Positions 1 through 11,904 of a DNA stretch of 64,000 bases are shown here, piece by piece. The notes under the pieces are model-generated. The model did not search any database. It saw only the letters and a list, made by a program, of their open reading frames with translations, and had not been told where the DNA came from. Within the stretch, counting starts at the first letter, position 1; every line of letters begins with the position of its first letter. The position numbers were made by a program, and so were the translations under genes. Source of the DNA: Epiperipatus broadwayi (taxonomy: Eukaryota > Onychophora > Udeonychophora > Euonychophora > Peripatidae); NCBI GenBank assembly GCA_028023455.1, contig JAQFVV010000274.1, positions 498,001 through 562,000 of the forward strand, given 5' to 3'.

Positions 1-411
1 AGAAAAAATGAAATAATTTATAATTGGACATATAATGTACTAAAAACCAAAAAATAATATTTGAAATAAAAGTGGGAAAGAACCATTTTTTATATTTATT
101 GCTTCTATTTGCAATAGGTTAATATAAACACTTAAAAATCTTCATCCATTTAAAACTGGAAGTCATTCAGGGATGATGATAAATAAGCAATACATTCGTT
201 TTGATGCTGTAAAAAGTTTTATCGACATAGATCTAAATTTGAAATAATAAAGTAAATTATTGCAAAGATGACAAGAAATAGTAAGTGTGAATATTCATTT
301 TACCTTACTGCCACATGCTTATAATTTTTTTACCCTTCTGATTATATCTTTGGAATATATTAGCAAGGGTTCATTGCTAATAAGAATCACTTTATATCAA
401 AACGTTGATTA
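1..411. other. No gene recognised
   Basis: AT-rich sequence with no open frame of note, no tRNA-like motif and no repeat that I can pair elsewhere in the window. Confidence 0.5.
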
Positions 412-892
412 AGAGAGTTAAGCATAGACCAGGTCTGCCCTTTATGTCATAGGGATGATGAGACCTTGTTGCATGTTATAGAGACCTTATAGCCTCCATT
501 TATATAAGGCAGAAGCCTACTCTCATTACCCTGATTAGTAGTATTGGCAATGGTGTGTTTCCATCTATTAAGATTTCCACTTTCTTACTCTTTGCATATT
601 GGTCCATTAGATGTATGCCTATCTTTAACCATACCATGGAGAATCCTTGTCAATATCAAAACTTCAGATGATCCATGATAGAAATAAAAAAATAGCTCCT
701 TTATTTATTTTTAAGACTACATAGGACCTTCTTTCCATTGCAGATTTTTGTTATGATACTTGGGCTGTACATTGAGTTGTTCCTGACTGCAAGACTAATT
801 GTATGATCCTCATCCCGACTTTGTTGTTAACTGTATTGCTTTCACCATTGTACTAATGTAATCATCTTATCTAAGTAATAAAACAGAAAAAA
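412..892 (+). mobile_element. LINE 3' fragment with zinc-knuckle remnant
   Basis: A short stretch from about 414 to 491 reads LRELSIDQVCPLCHRDDETL followed by LHVIETL and then a stop. The CPLC pair followed by a histidine resembles the C-x2-C...H...C zinc knuckle found just after the reverse transcriptase of many non-LTR retrotransposons; the expected fourth ligand is not seen. The downstream frame carries several stops. The block ends near 882 in AATAAAACAGAAAAAAAC, which could be a poly(A)-type LINE 3' end. It does not resemble the LINE-Z or RTE copies elsewhere here, so it would be a third LINE family. The call rests on a short motif. Confidence 0.45.
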
Positions 893-1411
893 ACATTAAA
901 TCATTTAATGTTATAATTTTACATCTATATGAGGACTCTATTAATTTTAGTCTCATATTAAAATGTCAGCACAAGTTTGTCCTGATCAAAATAAACGTTG
1001 AATGAATGATTGATTTATTGATTGATTAAATTTTATCAAGGAGTTCCATTCTTAAACTTTTTAAGTACCAGATTAAAAAAAAAATCTTTTGCGCTCTTGT
1101 TTAATAAATATTCGCCATTTTATGAAAGGTTCACCGGTTTAGTATAGTGGTTAATTCAAAAACTAACTATTTCTTATATTAAATTTTAGTCGATTGAAGT
1201 AAATGGAGTCTTTGTTTAAAGTCACGTGAATAAGGTTACTTATTCAATGATTGTTTTTGATGTGGAGGAATTAATTTTTATAGTTATTTATTTATTTATT
1301 TCATCGACTTTTTATTTTGTTCATGTACCCAGAGTTGCAAATAAGTTACTTTATTTACCCCTATACTGCGTCGTTTAGCGCATTGGTAGAGTATCAGGTT
1401 CTGGAACATTT
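893..1411. other. No gene recognised
   Basis: AT-rich sequence. A tRNA A-box-like string, TTTAGCGCATTGGTAGAG, lies near 1373-1391, directly upstream of a SINE; it may be a remnant of another tRNA-derived head. Nothing else is supportable. Confidence 0.4.
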
Positions 1412-1508
1412 AGCGTTGGTGGCCGAGAGGTCAGTACAGCTGCTTTACAAGCAGTTGTCCCGGATTAGCGGGTTCGCTTCCCGGCTGATGTTATGACACA
1501 TAAAAAAA
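1412..1508 (+). mobile_element. tRNA(Ser/Leu)-derived SINE, copy 1
   Basis: The head carries an A-box-like TGGCCGAGAGG, the form typical of type II (Ser/Leu) tRNAs, and a B box GGGTTCGCTTCCC about 50 bases later, matching the internal pol III promoter GGTTCGANTCC. The unit ends with CTGATGTTATGACACATAA followed by an A run. Four further copies with the same head, B box and GCTATGA-type tail lie near 12.1, 24.4, 27.8 and 44.3 kb, which makes this a dispersed SINE rather than a functional tRNA gene. Confidence 0.8.
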
Positions 1509-3289
1509 ACCCTTTTGATTATTTTTCTTTACCTCATTATCAATGGATATCTAATATAGCTTTGAATATTTTTCTCCTTAGATGTATTAGTGGTTTGTTT
1601 TGATTGAATTGGAATGAGATAGACTTTCAAATATATCATCAATTGGATATGGGTTGGTCAGATGGTATTAGGTGTTTTATTAAAGATCATAGATAATAGG
1701 CTTTTATTGCTAAGTTGTTTCCTTTAATTTCTATTTTTTTTTTATTGGGAGGGGGGCATCTTAATTATGACGTGTAACAAGTTGTGTTCAAATTCTTTGA
1801 AAAATAATATAACACATACATAGTATTGTCCAACTTGTGAAGTCTCAATAATTGATATGATATCTGCACCATGGCAGGATACTATATGACCTACCTGGTC
1901 CTGTGCAGTTTGATCTAGTGTTAGAAATGGCAGATAAAAGTAAAAGTTTCAAGATCAATTAAAAAAAAAACTTAATTGGAAAAAAAACGCATCAAATTCT
2001 CAGATTACTCAAACATCACACGATCTCCTGAGTAATTCACTCTACCATTCCTTGTATATTTTACTTTTACAAATGTTTCTCCACCAACCTCAATCTTTAG
2101 ACATGCCTTCTGAAATCTTAACTCTAGACATGCACTCTGAAATAATAATTATTTCAATGAGTATGTAAATAATTTCACGGTATGTAACGCTAAAAAAAAT
2201 AAGCCCATTTCATAAAGTAAATATGAAGATATTTAAAACTGAAGATTTTTACTAGTTGTTATCACTTTCGAATTTGTAAGATTAGGACCATGAATATAAT
2301 TTGAAGTGGCAAAATACATTATTTAATTAATAAAATACTGAAATGTAAATGCTAATGAGATGCTAAAATAACATCTACTGCAGATGGTAGACCAATACTG
2401 AATTTAGTTCACAAAAACGCTTTGATGTAGATGGTCCAAATTATTAATTAAAAATTTAAAATAATTAAAGTGAAAAATACCATTGCATGGAGAAACGCTT
2501 ATTAATGAAGAAGCTGCCACAGATAGCTTCTACACACTAACAGACCTCTCCATATAATAGTGCCATCCAATGCAGTGATTAGGCATTAAATGGTGAAATT
2601 GATGCACAAACCAGCGTCCAGTGAGTATTATGACTTGCACTAGGTGGAACTACTGTATGGAAAGAATTGGAACTGTTTTAACAGATTGTGTACGAATAAG
2701 AAATGGTAGTAATGATGTTTAACACGTTAACATTGTACGTCACGATTTTTTTAAAATCAATTCCACATTATTCAAATTTTTATAATTTAAAACATTTTTT
2801 TATTATAATTATTAATAATTATCTTTTACAGTTGATCTATTTTTAAGCCTACGACAATTATAAATATTGCAGAGGGCCCGCTGGCAAACAAGAATATAAG
2901 GGGAAAATTGAGAGATCGGCAGTTTGACGCTAATATTATTTATTTCCCATAATTTTTTTTTATCAATTCAATTTTTATAATTTTAAAATAAAACTTAAAA
3001 CATTTTTTCATCTCATAAATATTAAATAAATATTTTTTTTTTATAAAAAAAACTTATTTATTACTATGTTTACAACAATTAAAAACCCAAGAGCCCTTAA
3101 TTACTTTATATTTATTATATGGTTTTGATTTTATACTTAAAAGAGAAAAGCTAATGATCTTTTAGAATAATCATAATGAACATCTCAAGTAATGAATTGT
3201 CAGCTAATTATGCTGCTATTGCTGTTTTAATGGAGCTGGCCATGAATATGGTGAAATAATGTGTGAAAGATCTGAGTAAATTCTCTTGG
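1509..3289. other. No gene recognised
   Basis: AT-rich non-coding sequence. Around 2475-2650 there are degraded bits resembling family A (CTCCATATAATAGTGCCATCCAATG near 2547, and TTGCACTAGGTGGAACTACTG near 2634), probably an old eroded copy. No coding signal is visible. Confidence 0.4.
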
Positions 3290-4120
3290 CATCCCAGATA
3301 TATTAGCAGTCTCAGCCAACTGATTTCAGTCTGTATCAAAGGCTGGAGATGTGTGTAACAAAACTGTCATTCACAATAAATAGTAAATTCTCTAAGCAAA
3401 TGACATCAGTATACCAAAGACTGGAGGTGTGTGTATTATTCATTGATGAAATCAGATGACAGATAATATCAAAGACTGGTGATATGTGCAACAAATATGC
3501 ATAGTAGATAGTAAGTTCCCTAAACAAATGTTATGTGAGTATACCAAAGACTGGAGGTGTGTATTATTCACTGATGCCCAATCATGTGAATATACTAAAG
3601 AGATGGCAGATAATATCAAAGACTGGTGATAAATGTAACAAACCATCATGAAAAGTAGATAGTAAGTTCTCTAGGTGAATCAATTATGTGAAGATATCAA
3701 AGACTGGAGGTGTGTGTATTATTTATCTATGTATAAACTGATGGAGATATGTTCTCTTGACAAATCAATTATATCAGCATAACCACCAATCAGATGGCAA
3801 ATAATATCAACAATCAGATGGCAAATAATATCAAAGATCTGTGATGTGTCTAACATGCATCCATATGCATTCAGATTGTGATGGAAAGATCTATAGGCAA
3901 ACCAATTTCATCAGCATGTTCACCAATTAGATTGGTAGATGATATCAAAGACTGGAGATGTTCACCAATTAGATGGTAGATGATATCAAAGACTGGAGAT
4001 GTGTTTATGATGCATTTATTTTTAAATAAATCAGGACTAATAAGTTATCTTAGAATCTAAATTGTCTTAGTAAGTTAATCAATCAGATGATTATTTTTAT
4101 CAAAGACTGAAAATGTTGAT
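3290..4120. repeat. Degenerate minisatellite, about 75-bp core
   Basis: The phrase ATCAAAGACTGGAGGTGTGT or a close variant recurs near 3337, 3412, 3469, 3544, 3615, 3697, 3831, 3943, 3983 and 4098. Most early spacings fall between 57 and 82 bases and become irregular later. Between cores, shared phrases such as AGATGGCAGATAATATC and AGTAGATAGTAAGTTC also recur. Short minus-strand open frames inside it are by-products of the repeat. Confidence 0.75.
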
Positions 4121-6656
4121 CATTGTATGATCAGATTTGCTCTGAATCGCTTTAATGATATTTTTACTATTTTAATTCAGTATTTGAACAAAGTACTTGA
4201 CTGCTGTGAAGATGTAATATAATGCAATTATGAAGATAATCTAGTTATTTAAAGGGGTATTGTTTAGAAAAAAGAGATTAACCTTCCCCTTTTATTTTGA
4301 CATTCTATCAGACTAAATATTGGAATTATCATTTAGCTCTCTAAATGGAAGTGATGTCCATTATTCTGAAGAATAGTAGTATCATTTAGTCCATTAACAA
4401 TGTTTGTATCATCCAATATTAAATATGTTGTTGACGTTTAACAATATTAACATATACCCTTAAAGATTTAGTACAGTGGTACAGTAGTAGAATATGGAGC
4501 TTAAGATCTATGGATTGGGCTTTGGCTCTGTCACTTTGCTCCAAATTCTTAAAAATTTATGAACAGCTAACCACTCGATCACCATAATGAGTCAGACTAA
4601 TGATTTAATTAGTAGGTAAATAAAAGTATCAATCCTTTACTGACATGCAAACCCAATGTAAATGGTAACAAAAGCTTTTCATCATCTTAACATAGAGATA
4701 TTTTTTATTACTTAATACAGAGCCCTAGTGATAGCATAGGCAAACTGGATCCCAATTGAATGGGGTAGGCAGAGGTGCAATATGTTGACGCAAATTAACT
4801 TTTAGCTGTACTAAATTTATTTTATCAATTGGATGCAAATTTCACCCATTACCTATATTTAAGAGTCAGCATACTATTACCCCACTGCAGAAAAAAGTTT
4901 GTTGCTAGTTGAACAATGCCATTTCGTCCATCTTTTAGGCTTTAAAAGAATGGAGTGTGGAAATATCTAATGTCCATTCCATATTTCCATTGTATTGCAT
5001 TAGCCAGTGGGATAAGTTTACTATACTTCTCTGAGTTTAAGATCAAAAATACCATGGCATCTCTTCTTAAATGCACCACAATTCTTATGCAAAATATCAG
5101 TTGACTTTTGTTGATCAGCATGAAAGTATGTGTGGCTCTCTTTCTTTCTCTTTTTTAGTAGATATTTACAAACATGACACATAAAATTAAATTGTGAATC
5201 TTATTTCCAAGAGACTACAAATCAAAAACCAAGAATGGCAGTGATAGCTAAAGACAGAGGACTCTCATAATTGTGGAACTAGGGTTTTATCTATTCCAGA
5301 GCTATCTATTGGAAGCTTGGGTAATCAATGGTTATTAGATAATAGTGTAACAATATCCATATCTTCAGACCAGTTTTTAATTTTATCTTCATCAATGAGA
5401 ACTTAACAGGAATAAGCTTAAGCTAAGGACCTAATATCACAAACTCTAAGATTTTAATCAAAACCAGTTTGATTGAACAGTTATGCAGTCTACTAACAAG
5501 TTAGTCACCATGTATAGTTTTAGTGATTTCAATTTTAAACTAATTGAAGGTTCTTCTATCCATCCATTGGATAGGGAGGTTAAGAGGGAAATATGTTCTT
5601 AAAAGCATATGTTAAAAGCAAACTGAAAAATCATGAAATGTTTCATTAATATTATTAGCCTTTATAGACAAAGGCAGAAAAGATTTACAATTAGCATAGA
5701 GCAGAGGTCTGGCAAGTGAATTGAGTTCAAAATGTTAGTCTTTATTTTCAGCTGCAGAGGAGAGATGTGGCATTAGATATACATAATTGTGCAAATGAGT
5801 TGAGTTCACAATATTAAACTTTTTTTAGACTGTCAGCTTAAATAATATACAAAGATAAAAGATGGCTGATAATGCAGAAATACATGAGTTTCTCCTGGGA
5901 GTTTAAAAATAACACAGCTGATAAAAAATGACATGCAAATGTTTTATGGAGACTCTCAATAGGAATCTAGATTAATGTGCTCTACAAGATCTTAATTAAA
6001 TGTCTATCATATCACATTTTTCTTAAAAAATGTCACATAAACATCAGTAATGTTCAGAAGTATTTATCAATTGCAATAACCAAAGTTATAATATAAGGAA
6101 TTATGCTTAATAATCACCCATAATGCATTGTTTTTACTATGACTTCCGTACATGTTGACGAACGATCTTTCTGGCTATTGCAATCGATAAATGCTTTTGA
6201 ATATAATTATTGTTGATTGACTTAAAGTGATTTTGTGTTGTTTATTATAGTAATAATTTCCTACATCAGCTTCTTGGAGCCTTTCCTAACGATCCATGCA
6301 GATATAACAGCCACCCAACGTATCTTAAACTAACACTATAATAGCATTAGACTCACTATCAGTGTGAAAATTTAATGCTATAATAGCTTACTATTAATCA
6401 ATCTATTCCAGCATAGCTTTATCCTAATCAAGACCAATGGGATGATGTTAATTATAGTTATGGAATACCAAAGGCATCAAAATATGCAGATACAGAACTG
6501 GGCTCAAATTTGTATGACTATACAAGCAAAAGAGCTTGGTTGGGGAATATTACTGTGTTTTCATTTCGGATTCATAGCTTTATAGTTAATTAAAAATGTA
6601 AAGGTAACTGGCAGAGGATTGTATTGGAGCTTAAGATCTAAGGGTGGTGCTCTCAG
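4121..6656. other. No gene recognised
   Basis: AT-rich intergenic or intronic sequence. A weak pol III A-box-like string (TAGTACAGTGGTACAGTAG) lies near 4470. A short local duplication is visible at 5695-5830, where two stretches share GAGTTGAGTTCA...ATATTA-like text. I see no exon with paired splice signals. Confidence 0.35.
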
Positions 6657-7463
6657 ATCCAAGGTTTCTCACTGATGAAAGCCACAAGTTAGAAACCAGT
6701 CTGGGGAAATGGGATGAGTAGGCACTAGATAAGGATTTTATGCACAATCCTTCTTGCATCCATTGATTACTATGGCTTGCACTGCGTGGCACTACTGTAT
6801 GGGATGATTGTGTTAGGAGGATTGTTGAGTGTTATAGTGGTAAGGAATGAGATAAAAGAATAGATTTATTAATAAAGAATAGGGAGTTAAAGAGATGGAG
6901 AACTAGTATGGAGAGTAAAAAGAGTTTAAATATATATAGAAATAAACAGAATATTAGGTGCGAGTTAATATATGATAATAGTAAGGAAGGTAGTTTATTG
7001 TTTAAGGCTCGAACAGGATCTTTAGCAACAAGAGAATATACATGTAAGTGGAAAAATATGGGTGATTTAGTCTATAAATTATATAAGGAAGGAATAGAAA
7101 ATATTAGGCATCTGTTAATTGAATGTAAATGCTTGAAAACAGAAAGGGCACATATAATGAACTTATGGAAGAATAAATATGAAAAAAGTGATTATACAGA
7201 ACGTGGATTATTGGTTTTTATGCCGCGTTTGGGAAAAGACAAGGGAGATTTAGATATAAAGGCCATAGAGTTGACCAAGATTATGTTGGGGAAATGGGAT
7301 GGAGCAGAATATGGGAAAACTTAAACTGGGGAATGGAAAATAAAGTGGCTAACAGGTTTCTCTGGGCATAACTGTTGAGAGATTCACTACATCACATCTA
7401 CTGTTTTAATAGCTTGTGTAAAGCATGGGGAATGGTGATCATGTGATATTTAGTGGTTTAACA
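6657..7463. mobile_element. Family A retroposon interrupted by a LINE-Z fragment
   Basis: The left part (about 6657-6798) reads through the family A phrases GAAACCAGTCTGGGG, TAGGCACTAGATAAGG, CATCCATTGATTACT and GGCACTACTGTATGG. The expected continuation GAGAGTTTTGCCTGTTTT is replaced at 6799 by LINE-Z sequence. Family A resumes at about 7398 with CTGTTTTAATAGCTTGTG and GGTGATCATGTGATATTTAG. About a dozen family A bases appear lost at the junction. This dates the LINE insertion after the family A insertion. Confidence 0.75.
6799..7397 (+). mobile_element. LINE-Z 3' fragment (5'-truncated)
   Basis: This fragment matches 32103-32710 of the long LINE-Z copy almost base for base. It contains the last 138 codons of the open frame (6908-7324), the zinc-finger region and the 3' UTR, ending in TACATCACATC. 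Compared with the long copy, both cysteines of the first zinc-ligand pair are tyrosines (VYKLYKEG instead of VCKLCKEG) through two G-to-A changes, so the encoded finger is disabled. 5' truncation is the usual result of target-primed reverse transcription. Confidence 0.85.
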
Positions 7464-8370
7464 GAATTAGAGACCATACTATTAAAAGCCTTAATTTAAA
7501 AAATGTAATATTGAAATATATAACAAACAATTTAACAAAGCTTAAACTGTATGTAAATACATTTTAAAAAGATACTCAGCCATACTGAAAAATGTGTTGC
7601 GTTTGTTGATGAAACTAACAATTCTTTAAAAGTATTTAATTCAAAGTATATAAACTTACTAATTAAATAGCTGAAAAGATATAAACTTACTAATTATACA
7701 GCTCAATGTTGGATTTTGTAATAAAGGTTTTTAATAATATGAATCTCTGCCTTAAATTACTTTATGGGCTTGATGAAATGTGTTGATTTATAGCAAGCAA
7801 TCCCAGCATGAATTATTTGCTCTTCCACCCATGTCGATCACTATTATAAAGCTATTATAAGTTGGGTGATTGTTATATTTTGGTGTATTAATGGCTGATG
7901 AAGGAAGTTATTCTTGAAATGGATATATACTGCAGAACGATTGATCATTTTCATAATATAGCAACCTTAATAAAAATGATTGGAGCTGATTTTTTTTTTT
8001 ATTAATTTAAAACTTTGGATTGCGGTTTTATATTTAGTTATCAGGTTCACATTATGTGGTCAATGTATGTGAATAAACATGTTATAGTACTATTATGTTA
8101 GAGCCACTAGTTCTAGTTGTATCTCTGTATATTTTAATATAGTGTATCAAAGTCTAAAGAGTCTTTGAACAGTTAGGCTGGAATTACTACTTGGCTGTCA
8201 CTGGCAGATTTTCTACAGAGGGATCATGTCATATGACTATTAGTTTTAGTTTTTTCTGAAGATCTTGATCTTAATAGTGTAGACCCTAATTATTTTTATC
8301 TGTTGCAATCACATAATATTGTTGATATCTGCAAAAACACTTTTATACAGAAACTTATCTTATCACAATG
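7464..8370. other. No gene recognised
   Basis: AT-rich sequence. A local duplication of ATAAACTTACTAATTA occurs near 7649 and 7680. No coding signal is seen. Confidence 0.4.
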
Positions 8371-8375
8371 TTATA

Positions 8376-8456
<81 letters not shown>
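8371..8456. repeat. (TA)n microsatellite
   Basis: An almost pure TA run with a single C interruption, directly abutting the 3' end of the RTE copy on its right. Apparent tyrosine-isoleucine open frames here are artefacts of the repeat. Confidence 0.95.
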
Positions 8457-8458
<2 letters not shown>

Positions 8459-8464
8459 TCATTA

Positions 8465-10045
8465 TCAACCATTATCAATCCACTGCAGGATGAAGGTCTC
8501 TCCAAGTTTAATCCATCTTCTCCGATCTTTAGCTTCTCTTCTCCACATCACCCCTACACATTTTCTTATTTCATCCATCCATCTTACATGTGGTCTCCTT
8601 CTGGGTCTTTTACAATCTCTTGGAATCCAGTTTAAAATTTCAATTGTCCATCTATTATCATCTCTTCTAGCAATATGTCCAGCCCAACTCCACTTCAATC
8701 TTTTAATTTTTTCAATGAGGTCAGTAACACCTGTTTGTTCTCTTACCCATACATTGCGTTTTCGATCTCTTCTTGTTACTCCCAACATACATCTCTCCAT
8801 ACTTCTTTGAGTGGTCTGAAGTCTCTGTATTGATCTTCTATTAAGTGTCCAAGTCTCAGATCCATAAGTAAGAACTGGTAAAACACATTTGTTAAAAACC
8901 TTTCTTTTCAAACACATAGGCATATTTCCTTTTAATATCAAGTTATTTCTACCAAAAGCACTCCAACCAAGTTTAATTCTATGATTAATTTCCTCTATTA
9001 TGTTTCCATATGTATTAATAATCTGACCAAGGTATTTGTAACTCTTAACTTCTTCTAATTCATCATAATCAATCTTTATTTTCATATTTTGAGCAAATCG
9101 ATTAAACATTACTTTAGTCTTTTTAACATTTATCTTTAGTCCTACTTTCCTACTTTCATCTGATAACTCCTGCAACATTTCCTGCAGCTCGGAAGCATTA
9201 TTTGCAAAAACAACTACATCATCTGCGAAATCTAAATGACTTAAATAATCTCCATTTACTTTCACTCCTTTAGTTTCCCATTTTAATCCACAAAATACTT
9301 CTTGCAGCACTGCTGTAAAAAGTTTTGGAGATATGGAGTCACCTTGTCTTACACCTTTCTCAATGTTGACTTTCCCAGTATCATTATGTAATCTAATTGT
9401 TGCTATTGCATTTTTATAAATATTCTTTAAAATATGACAATATCCTGGATCTATACCTTGATGATCCAATGCTTTAATCACTGAAGAAATGTGTATAGAA
9501 TCGAATGCCTTTTCATAATTTACAAATCCAAAACATAATGACAACTCATATTCATTTGTCCTTTCTATAACTTCTCTCAATACTTGAATATGATCTACTG
9601 TACTAAAACCACTTTTAAATCCAGCTTGTTCTCTTGGTTGGTGAAAATCCAAGGTTCTCTGTAGACGAGTTGTAATTATCTTGGTAAAAATTTTATATAA
9701 AACTGATAAAAGGCTGATAGGTCTGTAATTTCTAATATCTTCTTTATCACCTTTTTTAAATATTAATATTATTACTGCATTCTTCCAATCATCCGGTACA
9801 TCTTTATCATTTAGACATTTGGTATATAACTTTGCTAATATTTTTTCTGTTTCTTCACCTGCTTCTTTTAATATATCAATTATAATTCCATCATTACCTG
9901 GAGCCTTTCCTTTTTTCATACATTTAATTGCATTTCTCACTTCTTCATTTAAAAGTCTGGGCAATTCGGAAGATGTAATAGATATAGGAGGTACTTGTTC
10001 TTTATTACTATATAATTCTTGATAAAAATCTTCTACCAATTTCAT
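8465..10045 (-). pseudogene. RTE reverse transcriptase (broken copy)
   Basis: A 526-residue frame covers the whole reverse transcriptase. Motifs in order: [10 protein letters not shown] (about residue 45), [14 protein letters not shown] (about 106), [13 protein letters not shown] (about 141), VNYEKAFDS (about 183), [13 protein letters not shown] (about 231), FADDVVVFA (about 274). The C-terminal part has the RTE-type block GYETWTL-like [10 protein letters not shown] and [10 protein letters not shown], then WMDEIRK. In motif A the family consensus is a D in the position of the N of VNYEKAFD, which is the first catalytic aspartate of the polymerase; here it is asparagine (AAT), so this copy should be inactive even without the upstream frameshift. 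The initiator Met is only the first Met after the frameshift; the true frame continues upstream. Confidence 0.9.
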
Positions 10046-10191
10046 AATGTCATCCCTCTTTTTAGTAATAATTCCATCTTTTTTCCTTATTGCAGATATA
10101 AATTTCCTACCAATACCAAAATGTTGTTTTACATTCTTAAGACTTTTATTTTCTTCTACAGCTTTTCTTGCTTGTTCACAGTTATACTTTC

Positions 10192-10833
10192 TTATATCAT
10201 TTTCAACTCTTTTCCCACCATTTTACAAAATTCGAGATATTCAATTCTTTTTAATGCATCATTCTTGCATATCTTCATATTCCTTCTTTTCTTCATAAGT
10301 TCTCTAGTCTCAGTAGAAATTTTATTAGTCAATTGCTGCTTTTTTCTACCAGCTATCTTTGTTGCAGTTTTTAAAAGTGTATCAGTTATTTTCATATTAA
10401 TTTCATTCAAATCTGAATCATGTTCAAAATCTACTAATACTTGAAACCGATTTGTAAGTTCTAATTTAAATTCATTAGAATGTTTCTGAAGATTAGGAAT
10501 ATCAACTGTAAATATAGTTTTTCTTAATAATTTTTGTCTCTCTAGTTTTACATTAACATGTATCTTACCCCTTACTAATCGATGATCACTTCCTGTGTTA
10601 AATTTATTAAGAACATTACAATCTTGAAATATGTATTTCCTGTTAGTCAAAATATAATCCAATTCTGCTGTACCTTCATTTGGATGCTTCCATGTCCATT
10701 TCCTTCTAACATTTTTCTCAAAAAAAGAATTCATAATATAAAGTTTTTCCTTCTCTGCAAACTCCACAAGTCTATGTCCTCTCTCATTTCTATTACCATA
10801 ACCAAAATTACCTACAACACTTTCATCTTTCAT
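10192..10833 (-). pseudogene. RTE endonuclease C-terminal half and linker
   Basis: This frame of about 213 residues carries GNFGYGNRNERGHRLVEFA near the start, RKWTWKHP and ELDYILTNRK in the middle, and GSDHRLVRG, the conserved C-terminal blocks of the RTE AP-like endonuclease; SDH includes the catalytic histidine. The N-terminal catalytic blocks are absent because the element is truncated. The frame stops near 10192 while the +1 frame continues with linker sequence into the reverse transcriptase, so one indel separates the two. The Met is not a genuine start. Confidence 0.85.
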
Positions 10834-10855
10834 TTGTTTACCAATTCTAGCATTA

Positions 10856-11157
10856 TATATATATATAAATCTAATTTTTGTTTTTTTTTTTGCTTTTTTA
10901 TATATATAAATCTAAAAGCAAAACAAAATAAAGTATCTAAAAATCATGATTAATTGCTTCACAAATTATCGTTGATCATTTTATATTCCAAGTTATCGAC
11001 TCTTTATCACCAGACCATCAGATGTCCTGTGCCTGTGGTTGTATGTGAAGTAAGTATGGGATCCTAATTGTGACCAAAAATTCTTCAATTCTCCAATTAT
11101 GATTTTATCTCCTATTCCGGATATGAATCCTTAGAAAATGATGATCAAGAGGCAAAT
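10856..11157. other. No gene recognised
   Basis: Short TA and T-rich runs, then AT-rich sequence. Nothing supportable. Confidence 0.4.
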
Positions 11158-11414
11158 TTAATAACAAATGTTTTAAGCCACTAAACATCATATGATCACC
11201 ATTTCTTAAGCTTGCTTATAACTGTTATTAAAACAAGCAAAACCCATTATATGCACTGCAGCAAAAATCACTATACTAGTCTGGGGATATTGAGTGAGTA
11301 GGCACTGGATGGCGATTTTGTGCACGGGCCTTCTAGCATCCATTGATTGCTCTGGCTTGCTGTGTGTGACAGTGTGTATAGTGAGTTTTGCCTGTTTTAA
11401 TAACAAATGTTTTA
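11158..11414 (-). mobile_element. Family A retroposon with 18-bp target duplication
   Basis: The element body is 11176-11396. It starts with CCACTAAACATCATATGATC and ends GAGTTTTGCCTGT. It is bracketed by perfect direct repeats TTAATAACAAATGTTTTA at 11158-11175 and 11397-11414. Internally it carries an inverted pair of AAAACAAGCAAAAC (near 11235) and GTTTTGCCTG (near 11386). An 18-bp duplication is typical of LINE-mediated insertion and longer than any common DNA-transposon duplication. Confidence 0.85.
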
Positions 11415-11904
11415 CTAATGACCATATCGTTTTAGTACCTGATAATAATTGAGGTATCATGTGACTTTAGACAAAATTATTAATGATTCATAAATGTAAG
11501 GTCAGTGAAAAATATTTTTATGAAAGAATACTAGAAGAAAACGGTTCTAGGATTGTTTATTTTCTCATTATAAACTATTAATCGACTAATTGCTTTTTAG
11601 TTCACTATTTTCATAATTTTATGTATAATTATCATATTTATATTAACTAGTGCTATATTTTATAACAATTAAGTTGATTTATATGATAACGTCAAACCAG
11701 AATCTTAGCTTCCATTAAATCAACATTGCCAATTTTTTTCTGCGAAAACAAAACTACTATGAGTTAAAAAATTATATAGATAAAACAATATCTGATAATG
11801 CAAATATCTTTTCAGATGCCTCTTCCTCAATAGTGAAGAAGAGAGCGATCTTCATTAACTTTGTTAAAAGCAGATAATAAAGGCTTATATATTTATCACT
11901 TTAA

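Larger units (their letters stand above)
8457..10855 (-). mobile_element. RTE-type non-LTR retrotransposon, 5'-truncated
   Basis: On the minus strand the order is the C-terminal half of an AP-type endonuclease, a linker, reverse transcriptase, a C-terminal domain and a short 3' UTR ending in ...CTGCAGTGGATTGATAATGG TTGATAATGATGA, the tail type of RTE-clade LINEs. The left end abuts a TA repeat. The right end breaks at about 10855 in another TA stretch, so the 5' UTR and N-terminal endonuclease are missing. A frameshift near 10195 splits the open frame. Other tails of this family are at 16.2, 18.9, 38.9 and 40.8 kb. Confidence 0.9.

Noticed and set aside
1412-1500. Functional tRNA-Ser or tRNA-Leu gene
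   Set aside because: No complete acceptor stem pairing, and five near-identical copies with a shared non-tRNA tail and A run indicate a SINE.
3290-4120. Possible CRISPR-like array
   Set aside because: Spacing is irregular, cores are diverged and spacers are themselves repetitive; eukaryotic minisatellite.
8303-8810. Two plus-strand frames with long Ile-Tyr runs
   Set aside because: They read through the TA microsatellite and the antisense of the RTE 3' end; no independent coding signal.
9819-10953. Plus-strand frames opposite the RTE copy
   Set aside because: Antisense shadows of the endonuclease and reverse transcriptase frames.
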